Origin: Candidatus Amarolinea dominans
GTDB taxonomy: Bacteria; Chloroflexota; Anaerolineae; SSC4; Amarolineaceae
DNA length: 64,000 nucleotides
Direction of reading: 5' to 3'
Assembly: GCA_016719785.1 (NCBI GenBank)
Contig: JADJYJ010000008.1
Location: 186,001-250,000 of the forward strand
The notes under the pieces were generated by a model. That model had not been told where the DNA came from, did no database searches, and was given only the letters and a program-made list of their open reading frames with translations. Position numbers and translations under genes: made by a program. This document shows, in pieces, positions 1-8,452 of this stretch; position 1 is the first letter of the stretch, and each line of letters opens with the position of its first letter.

Positions 1-1
1 G

Positions 2-217
2 CGCTGGCTGCGGCCGGGCGGCATCGTGCTTGTGGACGAGCCAGACCTGCACCTGCACGTCTCCCTGGCGACGGCGTTCGTCAGCCATCTGCGCCGAATG
101 GTCGCAGATAAAGGCGGCCAACTCATCATCGCCTCGCACATGCCGGAGTTGTGGGAGCTATTTACGGACTCGCACACCGTCCGCCTGGATGCAACGGGAA
201 AAGAGGTGGCGCGATGA
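2..217 (+). CDS. AAA/ABC-type ATPase, C-terminal end only (PARIS AriA-like)
   Basis: The gene enters from the left edge, so only its last 71 codons are visible. They carry a Walker B block (IVLVDEPDLHLH) followed about 30 residues later by the switch histidine in IIASHMPELW, the usual end of AAA_21/RecF-like ATPases. The stop overlaps the start of the DUF4435 gene by 4 bases (ATGA), so the two are translationally coupled. An ATPase of this class paired with a DUF4435 TOPRIM protein is the composition of the PARIS abortive-infection system (AriA-AriB). The assignment rests mostly on the partner because the N-terminal half is outside the window. An OLD-like ATPase is the alternative. Confidence 0.75.
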   Translation, partial: RWLRPGGIVLVDEPDLHLHVSLATAFVSHLRRMVADKGGQLIIASHMPELWELFTDSHTVRLDATGKEVAR

Positions 218-1032
218 GCGCCCTGCCGGCCTGGATCGTTGAGATCGAGAACCTGGCGCGCGGTTTGCCGGTCATCTTGGTTGAGGGCAAGGAAGATGTG
301 ATGTGGTTCGGCCATTTTCTGGACCTGCACGCGGCCGGTTGGCGGAGCCGCACGTTTCTCGCGGCGGCTGAGGGCAAGCGCCATGTGATCCAGGGGACAA
401 CCATCCACCGCCCTTCGTGGATCGGGATCATTGACCGCGATGAATGGCGTGAAGCCGATGTTGTCGCCGCAGCCGGTAGATCGTCGCGCCTGCATATCTT
501 GCCGCGGTTCTGCATCGAATCCTACCTGTGTGATCCAGCCGAGCTTTGGAACGCCCTGCCTGCGCCCCAGCGGAACCGAGTCACCGACGCGGACGCCTGG
601 ACGGAGGTCATTCGCCAGCACATCCCGGATTGGGTGGCTCACGGCGCCATGTGGCGCGTGCTACGCGAGATCCACGAAACGAGCCGCTTCCCCAGCCAAC
701 TCGAAGAACACCCGATCACGGACGAGGCGCAGATTCGCCAGATCCTGGCTTCGTGGCATCAACAAATCGCGCCAGACATTGTCCTGGCGCGCTATCAGGT
801 GGAATTGGCCGTTGGTCGTGCGTCGCCCAAGCCGGAACAGTTGCGGCAGCACATCCACGGCAAGAAGTTCTTCAACCAGGTCGTTGTGCAGGTTTTGGAC
901 CGGCTCTTTGCGGGCAAGGGTGCCGACGACTGGCAGCAGAGATTTCGCGACGCGCCGATCTTGCCGCCTCCCGACCTATCTGCCTTACTTGACCGTATCC
1001 TGGCGCAACTACCGTCAACAGGCCTGCCATGA
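214..1032 (+). CDS. DUF4435 TOPRIM-like nuclease (PARIS AriB-like)
   Basis: This 272-residue protein starts at the ATG that overlaps the upstream ATPase stop; a longer open frame exists but runs into the ATPase gene. The TOPRIM hallmarks are visible: VEGKEDV (E24) and IIDRDEW (D74, D76), followed by LPRFCIESYL, which matches the family's R-x-x-E-x-Y-L segment. In PARIS the DUF4435 protein is held inactive by the ATPase and released when a phage anti-restriction protein is sensed, after which it cleaves host RNA, mainly tRNA. The 3' end overlaps pglZ by 4 bases, so the pair sits inside the BREX operon. The fold is well supported; the PARIS role is inferred from pairing and context. Confidence 0.8.
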   Translation: MSALPAWIVEIENLARGLPVILVEGKEDVMWFGHFLDLHAAGWRSRTFLAAAEGKRHVIQGTTIHRPSWIGIIDRDEWREADVVAAAGRSSRLHILPRFCIESYLCDPAELWNALPAPQRNRVTDADAWTEVIRQHIPDWVAHGAMWRVLREIHETSRFPSQLEEHPITDEAQIRQILASWHQQIAPDIVLARYQVELAVGRASPKPEQLRQHIHGKKFFNQVVVQVLDRLFAGKGADDWQQRFRDAPILPPPDLSALLDRILAQLPSTGLP

Positions 1033-3365
1033 GTGAACCCACCACACTCCTCGATGCCCTGACCGCGGCGTTGGCGCGCGCCGGCCAGTACAACAAGAAC
1101 GACCAATGCCCGCCGGCTGCCATCCTCTGGCCCGACAAGGAGCGCCAGTGGGAGCCGCTGCTGCCGGCGCTGCGCGAGCGCCTGCCGCTGCTGACCCTGG
1201 GACCTTACGCGCCCGCGCAGCGCACCGGCCCGGCCTACTGGCTGCGCTGCATGATCGCGGCCACGCTGCCCCAGGATGTGCTGCCGGCCGGCGTCGTGCC
1301 GATCATCTACCTGCCGGGCATCAGCCGCGCCGACATCCGGGCCATCGAGGAGTGCCCCAAGCCGCTGCAGCCGTTGGCCGAGCTGCAGTACCGCGGCGTA
1401 CTGTGGACGCACAAGAACGGCCGCGATTGGACAGTGGCCGGCTTCTTGCAAAGCGCCGACGGCGGGCTGGGCATCGCGGTGAGCGGCGACGCAGCCACGC
1501 GGGAGGCGCTGGAACGGGCGCTGCTCAAGCTGGCATACGAACCGCTCGCGCGCCTGAAAAAAGAAGCGCCGCTCAAGGCCGCGTTCTTCGACGAACTCTT
1601 GAACCCAGACCAGGCTCGACGGCTGCTCCTCTGGCTGAACGACCCGGAGGGGTATTCCCACGGGCTGGCGCCGGCCGAGTGGTACTCATTCTGCGACCTC
1701 TGCAAGCGCAAGTACGGCTTCCATCCTGTGGACGACGGCGCGCTGACCGCCGCCGAACGCCTGGGCGCGGCGCAGGGCGCCTGGGCAACCGTTTGGGCGC
1801 GCTACAATGAAAACCCCGAAGGGTATCCCAACCTGCCGGCTCTGCTGCGCCGGGCGCGGCCGCAGTTGGCGCTCTTCGACGCCCGCCAACCCTATTGGCC
1901 GCAGGATACCGAGGCGGCCGAAGGAGACCTGCGCGCGGCGCTTTTGGCGTTGGCCGCGGCGTCACCGGCCGCCGCGCGCCGGGGCATTGCGCATCTCGAG
2001 GCCGAACACGGCCCGCGCCGCGGCTGGATTTGGGCCAAGTTAGGACAGGCGCCGCTGGCGAAAGCACTGCAGCGCCTGGTCACCCTGACCCAAGCGACTG
2101 AGAAGCCGCTGAGCGGCGCGACCGTTGGTGATATCGCAACGGCGTACACCCAAAAGGGTTGGCAGGCTGATGCTGCGGCTCTGGACGCGCTCGCGGCAGT
2201 CGAAGCCGCTGAGGACGTGGCCGCGGTCAAGTCGGCGATCGCGACGCTCTACCGCTCATGGCTGGAAGGGGCCGCGACCGCGCTGCAAACCGCCGTCCTC
2301 GGCAACCCGGCCGCCAACTACGCGCCCGACGGTTTAAACCGTCCGCCGCCGGCAGCCGATGCAGGCACGTGCATCCTGTTCAGCGATGCGCTGCGCTTCG
2401 ACGCCGGCATGAAGCTGGTGGCAGCATTGGAGCGGCGGGGTCTGTCATGTGCGACCGGATGGCGCCTGGCTGCCCTGCCGACGGTCACGCCGACGGCCAA
2501 GCCCGCGGTCTCGCCCGTCGCTGGCCTGATGACCGGCAGCCGCGAGCCGGGCCTGACCCCGGTGGTCGAAGCCACCGGCGCCAGCAGCACCGTTGCCGTG
2601 CTGCGCAAGCTGCTCGAAGGCGCCGGCTTTCAGATTCTCACCGGGGACGCTCTTGGCGATCCGCACGGGATGGCGTGGACCGAGCTGGGCGCCATTGATC
2701 AGTACGGTCACGAGCACGGCTGGAAAGTGGCGCATCACTTGGCGGGCGAGCTGCGCAGCCTGGAGAGGCGCATCGAGGCGCTGCTGGGTCACGGCTGGCA
2801 GCGGGTAATCGTTGTCACCGATCACGGTTGGCTCCTACTGCCCGGCGGCCTGCCCAAAGTCGAGCTGCCGCAGCATCTGACGGTCCTGCGCAAAGGCCGC
2901 TGCGCTGTACTCAAAACAAACGCCCAGACCGATCAGCATACGGTCCCCTGGCATTGGGACAAGGACGTGCGGATCGCGGTCGCCTCGGGCATCGCCTGCT
3001 ACGAGGCCGGCAAAGAGTACGAGCACGGCGGCATCAGCCCGCAGGAGTGCATCGTGCCGGTCATCACGGTCTCCAAGCCGGTTGCCGCAGCCGCGCAGGA
3101 AGTCGCCGTGACGGGTGTGACCTGGAAGGGGCTGCGCTGCACAGTCAACATGACTGGGGCCGGCGCAGGTATGACCGCCGACATCCGCACTAAGGCCGGC
3201 AACGCGGCGACATCGCTCGCCGCGCCGAAACCGATCGAGACCGGCGCCGCGTCGCTGCTGGTCCCAGACGATGACCAACTGGGCGCGGCCGCGTTCGCCG
3301 TGGTGTTGGCGGCAGACGGGTCGCTCGCAGCGCAGATGCCGACCACGGTGGGCGGGCAGATGTAG
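1029..3365 (+). CDS. pglZ: BREX phosphatase-like protein PglZ (type B-like)
   Basis: This 778-residue protein belongs to the alkaline-phosphatase-superfamily PglZ family. The metal-site segments are FSDALRFDAG near residue 450 and VVTDHGW near 595, with the cap region between them. A long N-terminal region contains HKNGRDW and PEGYSHGL. Length and domain order match the PglZ found in type I-like BREX loci. PglZ is essential for BREX modification and exclusion, although its biochemical activity is not settled. It overlaps the DUF4435 gene by 4 bases and is followed by brxL. Its TAG stop lies exactly at the edge of a MITE-like inverted repeat, so the element may have supplied the stop codon. 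Confidence 0.88.
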   Translation: MSEPTTLLDALTAALARAGQYNKNDQCPPAAILWPDKERQWEPLLPALRERLPLLTLGPYAPAQRTGPAYWLRCMIAATLPQDVLPAGVVPIIYLPGISRADIRAIEECPKPLQPLAELQYRGVLWTHKNGRDWTVAGFLQSADGGLGIAVSGDAATREALERALLKLAYEPLARLKKEAPLKAAFFDELLNPDQARRLLLWLNDPEGYSHGLAPAEWYSFCDLCKRKYGFHPVDDGALTAAERLGAAQGAWATVWARYNENPEGYPNLPALLRRARPQLALFDARQPYWPQDTEAAEGDLRAALLALAAASPAAARRGIAHLEAEHGPRRGWIWAKLGQAPLAKALQRLVTLTQATEKPLSGATVGDIATAYTQKGWQADAAALDALAAVEAAEDVAAVKSAIATLYRSWLEGAATALQTAVLGNPAANYAPDGLNRPPPAADAGTCILFSDALRFDAGMKLVAALERRGLSCATGWRLAALPTVTPTAKPAVSPVAGLMTGSREPGLTPVVEATGASSTVAVLRKLLEGAGFQILTGDALGDPHGMAWTELGAIDQYGHEHGWKVAHHLAGELRSLERRIEALLGHGWQRVIVVTDHGWLLLPGGLPKVELPQHLTVLRKGRCAVLKTNAQTDQHTVPWHWDKDVRIAVASGIACYEAGKEYEHGGISPQECIVPVITVSKPVAAAAQEVAVTGVTWKGLRCTVNMTGAGAGMTADIRTKAGNAATSLAAPKPIETGAASLLVPDDDQLGAAAFAVVLAADGSLAAQMPTTVGGQM

Positions 3366-3525
3366 CGCAATTTGGCAAATTACGTAACTGCTCAGGCGGC
3401 CCCCCTGCCCCCAATCCTGGGGGGAAAAGCATTCGGCTCCCCCAGGATTGGGGGGCAGGGGGGCACTCCGGGCGCTATCGAGACCATTCTCACTGCCTGG
3501 CTGCGCAATTTGCCAAATTGCGCTA
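3363..3525. repeat. MITE-like element with 19-bp terminal inverted repeats
   Basis: Positions 3363-3381 (tagcgcaatttggcaaatt) and 3507-3525 are perfect 19-bp inverted repeats, with TA at both outer edges. Inside, 3399-3425 and 3438-3464 form a second, nearly perfect 27-base inverted repeat built on cccccaatcctggggg. The right end is itself a palindrome (3503-3523). The whole unit is 163 bp, non-coding, and lies between pglZ and brxL. The nested hairpins could act as an RNA processing or partial termination signal between the two genes. TA edges and size fit a MITE of the IS630/Tc1-mariner kind, but no parent transposase is in the window. Confidence 0.7.
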
Positions 3526-3625
3526 TAAGGCGGACCGGAATAGAGCCTTCAGGCGGTCCGGTGGGAACACGAACCGGCTGAAGCCTCAAATCCAGAGCAG
3601 CGAAGGCGATTCTCAGGAAGGCAAG

Positions 3626-5671
3626 ATGGAACTGGACAGGCTGGACCAACTCGCAGCAGAAGTGTTCACGGGCTATATTGTCCGCAAAGACCTGGCGCTC
3701 AAATTCCGGGGCCAGTATCCCGTACCGACCTATGTCGGCGAATTCCTGTTGGGGCGCTACTGCGCCAGCACGAACCCGGCCGAGATCTCGGAGGGGCTGG
3801 AGATCGTCGAGCGGCAGATGCGCGAGCGCACCGTGCGGCCCGGCGAGGAGGAACTCTTCAAGTCACGCGCGCGCGAGCGCGGCTCGGTCAAGCTGATTGA
3901 CCTGATTACTGCGCGGCTGGACACCGCCAGCGATTCCTACCTGGCGACGCTGCCCAGCCTGCGCCTGCGCGACGTGCGCATCGCTGCGGAGACAGTCGCG
4001 GGCAACGAGCGCATGCTCACCGGCGGTTTCTATGCCGAGATCCAGCTTGAATATGATGCGGCCATTGCCCAGGAGCGCAACGGCCGCCCCTTCGGCATCA
4101 CCGCCCTGCGCCCGATCCAGCTCTCCAAGCGCGGCGTATCCGATGACCTGGCCCGCGGCCGGCCGGCGTTCACCACCGCGGAGTGGCGACAGCTTCTGCT
4201 GCGCAGCGTGGGCTTCGAGCCGGAGCGGCTGACACCGCGCGCCCAGGACATCCTGCTCCTGCGCATGGTCCCGTTCGTCGAGCGCAACTACAACATCGTC
4301 GAGCTTGGCCCGCGCGGCACCGGCAAGTCGCACCTCTATCAGCAGATCTCCCCCTACTCGCACCTGGTCTCCGGCGGCAAGGCCACCGTGGCGCAGATGT
4401 TCGTCAACAACGCCACCGGCCAGCGCGGCCTGGTGTGCCACTACGACGTCGTGTGTTTTGACGAGGTGTCCGGCATCTCCTTCGATCAGAAGGACGGCGT
4501 CAACATCATGAAGGGCTACATGGAGTCCGGGGAGTTCAGCCGCGGCCGCGAGAATATCCGCGCCACGGGCAGCATCGTCATGGTGGGCAACTTCGAGGTG
4601 GACGTCGAGCATCAGCAGCGGATCGGCCATCTGCTTGGCCCGCTGCCGCCGGAGATGCGCAACGATACCGCGTTCATGGACCGCGTCCACGCCTACCTGC
4701 CCGGCTGGGACATACCCAAGCTCGACCGTTCCCTGTTCACCGAGCATTTCGGCCTGGTCAGCGACTTCCTGTCGGAGGGATGGTCACAACTGCGTAGCGA
4801 GAACCGGCTGCCGGCCGTCGCCAGCCGTGTGCGTTACGGCAGCGCGATCAGCGGCCGCGACGCCAACGCCATCAACCACACGGTCAACGGCCTGCTCAAG
4901 CTGCTCTATCCCGACCGCGAGATGGTGATCAGCGATGAGGATCTCGCCTGGGCGGTGGAATTGGCGCTAGAGTGCCGCCGCCGGGTCAAAGAGCAACAGA
5001 AGCGCATCGGCAGCGCCGAGTTCCGCAACACCCACTTCAGCTATCAGCTCGGCGTCGAAGGGGTTGAGAAGTTCGTCGTGACCCCCGAACTGCAGAGCAC
5101 GCAGACCATCGGCAGCGATCCCTTGCCGCCGGGCCAGGTCTGGGCCATCAGCCCTGGCAGCTCGGATGAAGGCGCCGGGCTGTACCGCGTGGATGTCAAC
5201 GTGGGGCCGGGCGGCGGCGTGCGCATCGTCAACTTTCCCGCGCCGGGGCCATTCCGCGAAAGCATCAAGTACGGCGAACAGAACCTGGTCATGCGCGCCC
5301 GCGAGCTCGTCGGCGACCGCGACCCGCGGCAGCACGAGTTCACCGTGCAGTTACGCGCCTTCGATGCGGCCAAGAGCGGCGCATTCCTGGGCCTGCCCGC
5401 GCTGCTGGCCTTCTGCAGCGCGCTGCTGGGCAAGAGCCTCAAGGGCGGCCTGATCGCGGTCGGCGCGCTCAACCTGGGCGGCGGCCTCGACCCGATCTAC
5501 AACGCCGTCAATGTGGCGGAGTTGGCCGTCGAGAAGGGCGCCGCAATGCTGCTCATTCCCATTTCTGCCCGCCGGCAGTTGAACGAGCTGTCGGACGAGA
5601 TGGCGATGAAACTGACGATCCTGTTCTACGCCGATGCGCGCGAGGCCCTGCTCAAGGCCTTGGGAGATTGA
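3626..5671 (+). CDS. brxL: BREX protein BrxL (Lon-related AAA+ protein)
   Basis: This 681-residue protein matches the BrxL family. An N-terminal region starts with LDQLAAEVFTGYIVRKDL. The AAA+ core has a Walker A (GPRGTGKS, about 228-235) and a Walker B (VVCFDEVSG, about 275). The C-terminal Lon-like domain contains LGGGLDPIYNAVN. The start at 3626 is chosen because it has an AGGAAGG ribosome site 6 bases upstream and family-like sequence begins there; an in-frame extension runs into the repeat element. The usual Lon catalytic Ser motif is not obvious, where I read SGAFLGLPALLAF. BrxL is the effector-type ATPase of type I BREX and the last gene of this operon. Confidence 0.9.
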   Translation: MELDRLDQLAAEVFTGYIVRKDLALKFRGQYPVPTYVGEFLLGRYCASTNPAEISEGLEIVERQMRERTVRPGEEELFKSRARERGSVKLIDLITARLDTASDSYLATLPSLRLRDVRIAAETVAGNERMLTGGFYAEIQLEYDAAIAQERNGRPFGITALRPIQLSKRGVSDDLARGRPAFTTAEWRQLLLRSVGFEPERLTPRAQDILLLRMVPFVERNYNIVELGPRGTGKSHLYQQISPYSHLVSGGKATVAQMFVNNATGQRGLVCHYDVVCFDEVSGISFDQKDGVNIMKGYMESGEFSRGRENIRATGSIVMVGNFEVDVEHQQRIGHLLGPLPPEMRNDTAFMDRVHAYLPGWDIPKLDRSLFTEHFGLVSDFLSEGWSQLRSENRLPAVASRVRYGSAISGRDANAINHTVNGLLKLLYPDREMVISDEDLAWAVELALECRRRVKEQQKRIGSAEFRNTHFSYQLGVEGVEKFVVTPELQSTQTIGSDPLPPGQVWAISPGSSDEGAGLYRVDVNVGPGGGVRIVNFPAPGPFRESIKYGEQNLVMRARELVGDRDPRQHEFTVQLRAFDAAKSGAFLGLPALLAFCSALLGKSLKGGLIAVGALNLGGGLDPIYNAVNVAELAVEKGAAMLLIPISARRQLNELSDEMAMKLTILFYADAREALLKALGD

Positions 5672-5756
5672 GCAGTAGGGTGCGATTCCTCTGCGCTCTG
5701 CGACCTCCGCGGTAAAAAATGCGGTTATGTTTGGAGTTGTGACTCCCCCAGGCGTC

Positions 5757-5786
5757 TTTTGGTTTTCGCGACGCCTATGCTACAAT
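5757..5786 (+). promoter_or_regulatory. Putative promoter of the pfkB-parA-parB operon
   Basis: A TACAAT -10 at 5781-5786 stands 18 bases after a weak TTTTGG -35, about 30 bases before the pfkB-type start at 5816. The 5672-5756 stretch before it holds half of a dispersed repeat (cctctgcgctctgcgacc) and no gene. Confidence 0.4.
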
Positions 5787-5815
5787 CAGCAGCATCCTGG
5801 TTGTAGTAGAGTGTC

Positions 5816-6667
5816 ATGCTAAATTTTCTGGTCATTGGTCATATCACACGCGATGTCTTGCCGGCCGGCGGATTTGCCCAGGGCGGCACCGCCACCTACG
5901 CGGCCGTCACCGCCCAACGTCTGGGCGTACAGGCCGCCATTCTCACCCGCGCCGCACCCGATTTCCCCCTAACTCCTGACCTGGACGACATCACGCTGGA
6001 ACGTCTGCCCTCGGCCGACACCACCACCTTCGAGAACCGCTATTTCGACGGCCACCGCCGCCAGGTCGTGCATACCGTGGCCCCGCCGCTGACCGTGGCC
6101 GATGTGCCGGCCGCCTGGCGCACAATTCCCATCGTGCTGCTCGGCCCCATCGCCCAAGAGGTGGACCCGGCCCTGGCGTCGGCTTTTCCCGGCAGCCTCC
6201 TCGGCGTCGTGCCGCAAGGCTGGATGCGCCGCTGGGACGCGCAGGGCCATGTCAGCCGTCAGGACTGGGAAAGCGCGGCCGAAGTCCTGGCCGGCGCGCA
6301 GGCGTTGATCCTGAGCGATGAAGACCTGGGACACTCCACCGCAACGCTGGCGCATTACCGGCGCCTCTGCCCCCTGGTGGTGCTCACCCTGGGCGCACGC
6401 GGCTGTCAGGTCTGGCAGGGCGACCGCATGACCGCGATGCCGCCCCGCCCCGCGCACGAGGTGGATCCAACCGGCGCGGGCGATGTCTTTGCCGCCGCCT
6501 TCCTGATTCGCCTGGCTGCCAGCGGCGACCCGCTGCAAGCCGCCCGTTTTGCCAACGTTGCCGCCTCGTTTTCGGTCGAAGGGCAGGCCACTCATGCCAT
6601 TCCGAGCCTGGCCCAGGTCGAAACGTGGCTAACCCAACACCCAATTGAGGCGCAAAGTTCGCTGTGA
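5816..6667 (+). CDS. PfkB/ribokinase-family carbohydrate kinase
   Basis: This 283-residue protein is a compact PfkB-family kinase. It has an N-terminal GHITRD, the GGTATYAA substrate-side motif, and the C-terminal signature DPTGAGDVFAAAF (about 216-228), which holds the catalytic Asp and anion hole. It would phosphorylate a sugar or nucleoside-like substrate with ATP; the substrate cannot be read from the sequence. Its stop overlaps the GTG start of parA by 4 bases, so it is the first gene of a pfkB-parA-parB operon. The start is the ATG at 5816 following a TACAAT box; no strong Shine-Dalgarno sequence is visible, so it may be read from a nearly leaderless mRNA. Confidence 0.85.
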   Translation: MLNFLVIGHITRDVLPAGGFAQGGTATYAAVTAQRLGVQAAILTRAAPDFPLTPDLDDITLERLPSADTTTFENRYFDGHRRQVVHTVAPPLTVADVPAAWRTIPIVLLGPIAQEVDPALASAFPGSLLGVVPQGWMRRWDAQGHVSRQDWESAAEVLAGAQALILSDEDLGHSTATLAHYRRLCPLVVLTLGARGCQVWQGDRMTAMPPRPAHEVDPTGAGDVFAAAFLIRLAASGDPLQAARFANVAASFSVEGQATHAIPSLAQVETWLTQHPIEAQSSL

Positions 6668-7452
6668 CTCGTATCCTTGCCTTTGCCAATCAAAAAGGAG
6701 GCGTGGGCAAAACCACCACCTCCGTCAACCTGGCAGCCTACCTGGCACAGGCGTCCAAGCGCGTGCTCCTGGTGGACTGCGACCCGCAGGCCAACGCCAC
6801 CAGCCACGTCGGCATCAACCCTCAGCACGTCATCTACGACCTGTACGATAGCCTGATCGGCCAAATGCCGCTGGGCAAAGTGGTCTCTCTGACCTACCGC
6901 GTCGGACTGGAGATGGTGCCCTCCGCGCCGCGCCTGGCCGGCGCTGAAGTCGAGATGGTTGGGCTGTGGGCGCGTGAGTATGTGCTGCGCCGGGCGCTGG
7001 AGCCGGTAGCATCAGGCTATGATTATGTCCTTCTGGACTGCCCCCCCAGCCTGGGCCTGCTGACCATCAACGCGCTGACCGCGGCCAACGGGGTCATCAT
7101 CCCCGTTCAGTGCGAATACTTCGCCCTGGAAGGACTGGCGCACCTGCTGGCCACCATTGACCTGGTGCGCAAGAGCCTCAACCCGGCGCTGACCGTGCAG
7201 GGGCTGGTGTTGACGATGTACGACGGCCGCACCAACCTGGCGCAGCAGGTGGTGAGCGAAATTCGCCAGAACGCGCCGGCGCCGGTCTTTGCCACCCTCG
7301 TCCCGCGCAACGTGCGCCTGAGCGAAGCGCCGAGCTTCGGTGAAACGATCCTGACCTACGCGCCGCGTTCGCCGGGCGCCCAGGCCTACGAGGCGCTGGC
7401 GCAGGAATTGATGCGGCAAGAAAAACCAGTCAACCCAGGACAAACGCCATGA
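6664..7452 (+). CDS. parA: Chromosome-partitioning ATPase ParA (Soj)
   Basis: This 262-residue ParA/MinD-family ATPase has the deviant Walker A NQKGGVGKTT near residue 9, LLVDCDPQANAT after it, and the switch segment LLDCPPSLG near 120. It starts with GTG overlapping the PfkB stop and ends overlapping parB (ATGA). ParA forms ATP-dependent dimers on nucleoid DNA and moves ParB-parS complexes. The length and absence of an N-terminal helix-turn-helix fit a chromosomal Soj-type protein rather than a plasmid type Ia ParA. Confidence 0.93.
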   Translation: MTRILAFANQKGGVGKTTTSVNLAAYLAQASKRVLLVDCDPQANATSHVGINPQHVIYDLYDSLIGQMPLGKVVSLTYRVGLEMVPSAPRLAGAEVEMVGLWAREYVLRRALEPVASGYDYVLLDCPPSLGLLTINALTAANGVIIPVQCEYFALEGLAHLLATIDLVRKSLNPALTVQGLVLTMYDGRTNLAQQVVSEIRQNAPAPVFATLVPRNVRLSEAPSFGETILTYAPRSPGAQAYEALAQELMRQEKPVNPGQTP

Positions 7453-8342
7453 GCCATATCAAACGCGGTCTGGGCCGCGGCCTGAGCGCCCTCATCCCCA
7501 CCACGCCCACGACCTCCCCGGAGGTCAGCCAGGCGCTGGTCGAAATCGAAATCACCGCCATTGCTCCCAATCCGCGTCAACCGCGCCAGGCGTTCGACAG
7601 CGAAGCCCTGCAAGAACTGGCGGCTTCGATCCGTGAGCATGGCCTGATTCAACCGCTGATCGTGACCCGCGCCGCGGGTGGGCAGGCAGACGCGGGCGGC
7701 CCGGCCTACTACCTGATCGCGGGGGAGCGCCGTTGGCGTGCGGCGCGCCTGGCCGGTCTCAACCAGGTGCCGGCCATCGTCAAGGAGGCCAGCGCGCAAG
7801 CTGTGCTGGAAATGGCGCTGGTCGAGAATGTGCAGCGCGCCGACCTCAACCCGCTGGAAGAGGCCACCGCCTACAGCGTCCTGATCGAGGAATTCGGCCT
7901 GACGCAGGCGCAGGTGGCGACGCGGGTGGGCAAAGCGCGGGTCACCGTGACCAACCTGCTGCGCCTGCTGCGTCTGAGCGAGCCGGTCAAGGAGGCGCTG
8001 ATGGCCGGCGTCCTGTCAGAAGCGCAGGCGCGGCCCCTGGTCGGCCTGGATGACGACTTGCAGGCCGAGGCACTGGCGATCATCCGCCACCGTCACCTGA
8101 CCGCGCGCCAGGTGGAAGAGCTCGTACATCGCCTGACCCTGGCCGCGGCGCCGGAAGCCGCGGCCGGCGAGCTTGATTCGCAGGCGCTGCACGTGCAAGC
8201 CCTGGAAAACAACCTGCGTGAGCGCCTGGGCACCAAGGTGGAGATCAGCCGCAGCGCGCGCGGGCGCGGGCGCCTGGTCATTCATTTCTACTCTGACGAA
8301 GAACTGCAGGCGGTCATCGAAGCCATCGCCGGCGCGGAGTGA
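7449..8342 (+). CDS. parB: Chromosome-partitioning protein ParB (Spo0J/Noc family)
   Basis: This 297-residue protein starts with GLGRGLSALIP, typical of chromosomal ParB. It has the CTPase motifs GERRWRAARLAG (near 90) and ENVQRADLNPLEEA (near 127), a helix-turn-helix, and a C-terminal dimerization domain. The ATG overlaps the parA stop. ParB binds parS and spreads as a CTP-dependent clamp. I did not see a consensus parS (gtttcacgtgaaac) in the window, so the binding site is elsewhere or diverged. Confidence 0.93.
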   Translation: MSHIKRGLGRGLSALIPTTPTTSPEVSQALVEIEITAIAPNPRQPRQAFDSEALQELAASIREHGLIQPLIVTRAAGGQADAGGPAYYLIAGERRWRAARLAGLNQVPAIVKEASAQAVLEMALVENVQRADLNPLEEATAYSVLIEEFGLTQAQVATRVGKARVTVTNLLRLLRLSEPVKEALMAGVLSEAQARPLVGLDDDLQAEALAIIRHRHLTARQVEELVHRLTLAAAPEAAAGELDSQALHVQALENNLRERLGTKVEISRSARGRGRLVIHFYSDEELQAVIEAIAGAE

Positions 8343-8343
8343 A

Positions 8344-8411
8344 GCCGGGCGGTTGAAACCGCTGCAACCGCTGCAAAGTCGGCCTTCGCCGACTGGGGCA
8401 AGCCGCCCGGC
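8344..8411. repeat. Nested hairpin repeat after parB
   Basis: An outer pair gccgggcgg (8344-8352) and ccgcccggc (8403-8411) encloses a second hairpin, agtcggc-cttc-gccgact (8377-8394). There is no T-run, so it is a weak terminator at best. It resembles the palindromic repeats scattered through the window. Confidence 0.55.
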
Positions 8412-8452
8412 GGCGGCTGCATTGCCCCCTATCCGCGGAGAGGTGATCCACC

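Noticed and set aside
6664..8342. Plasmid partition locus
   Set aside because: ParA lacks the N-terminal DNA-binding domain of type Ia and no replication gene is near. The pair fits a chromosomal system.
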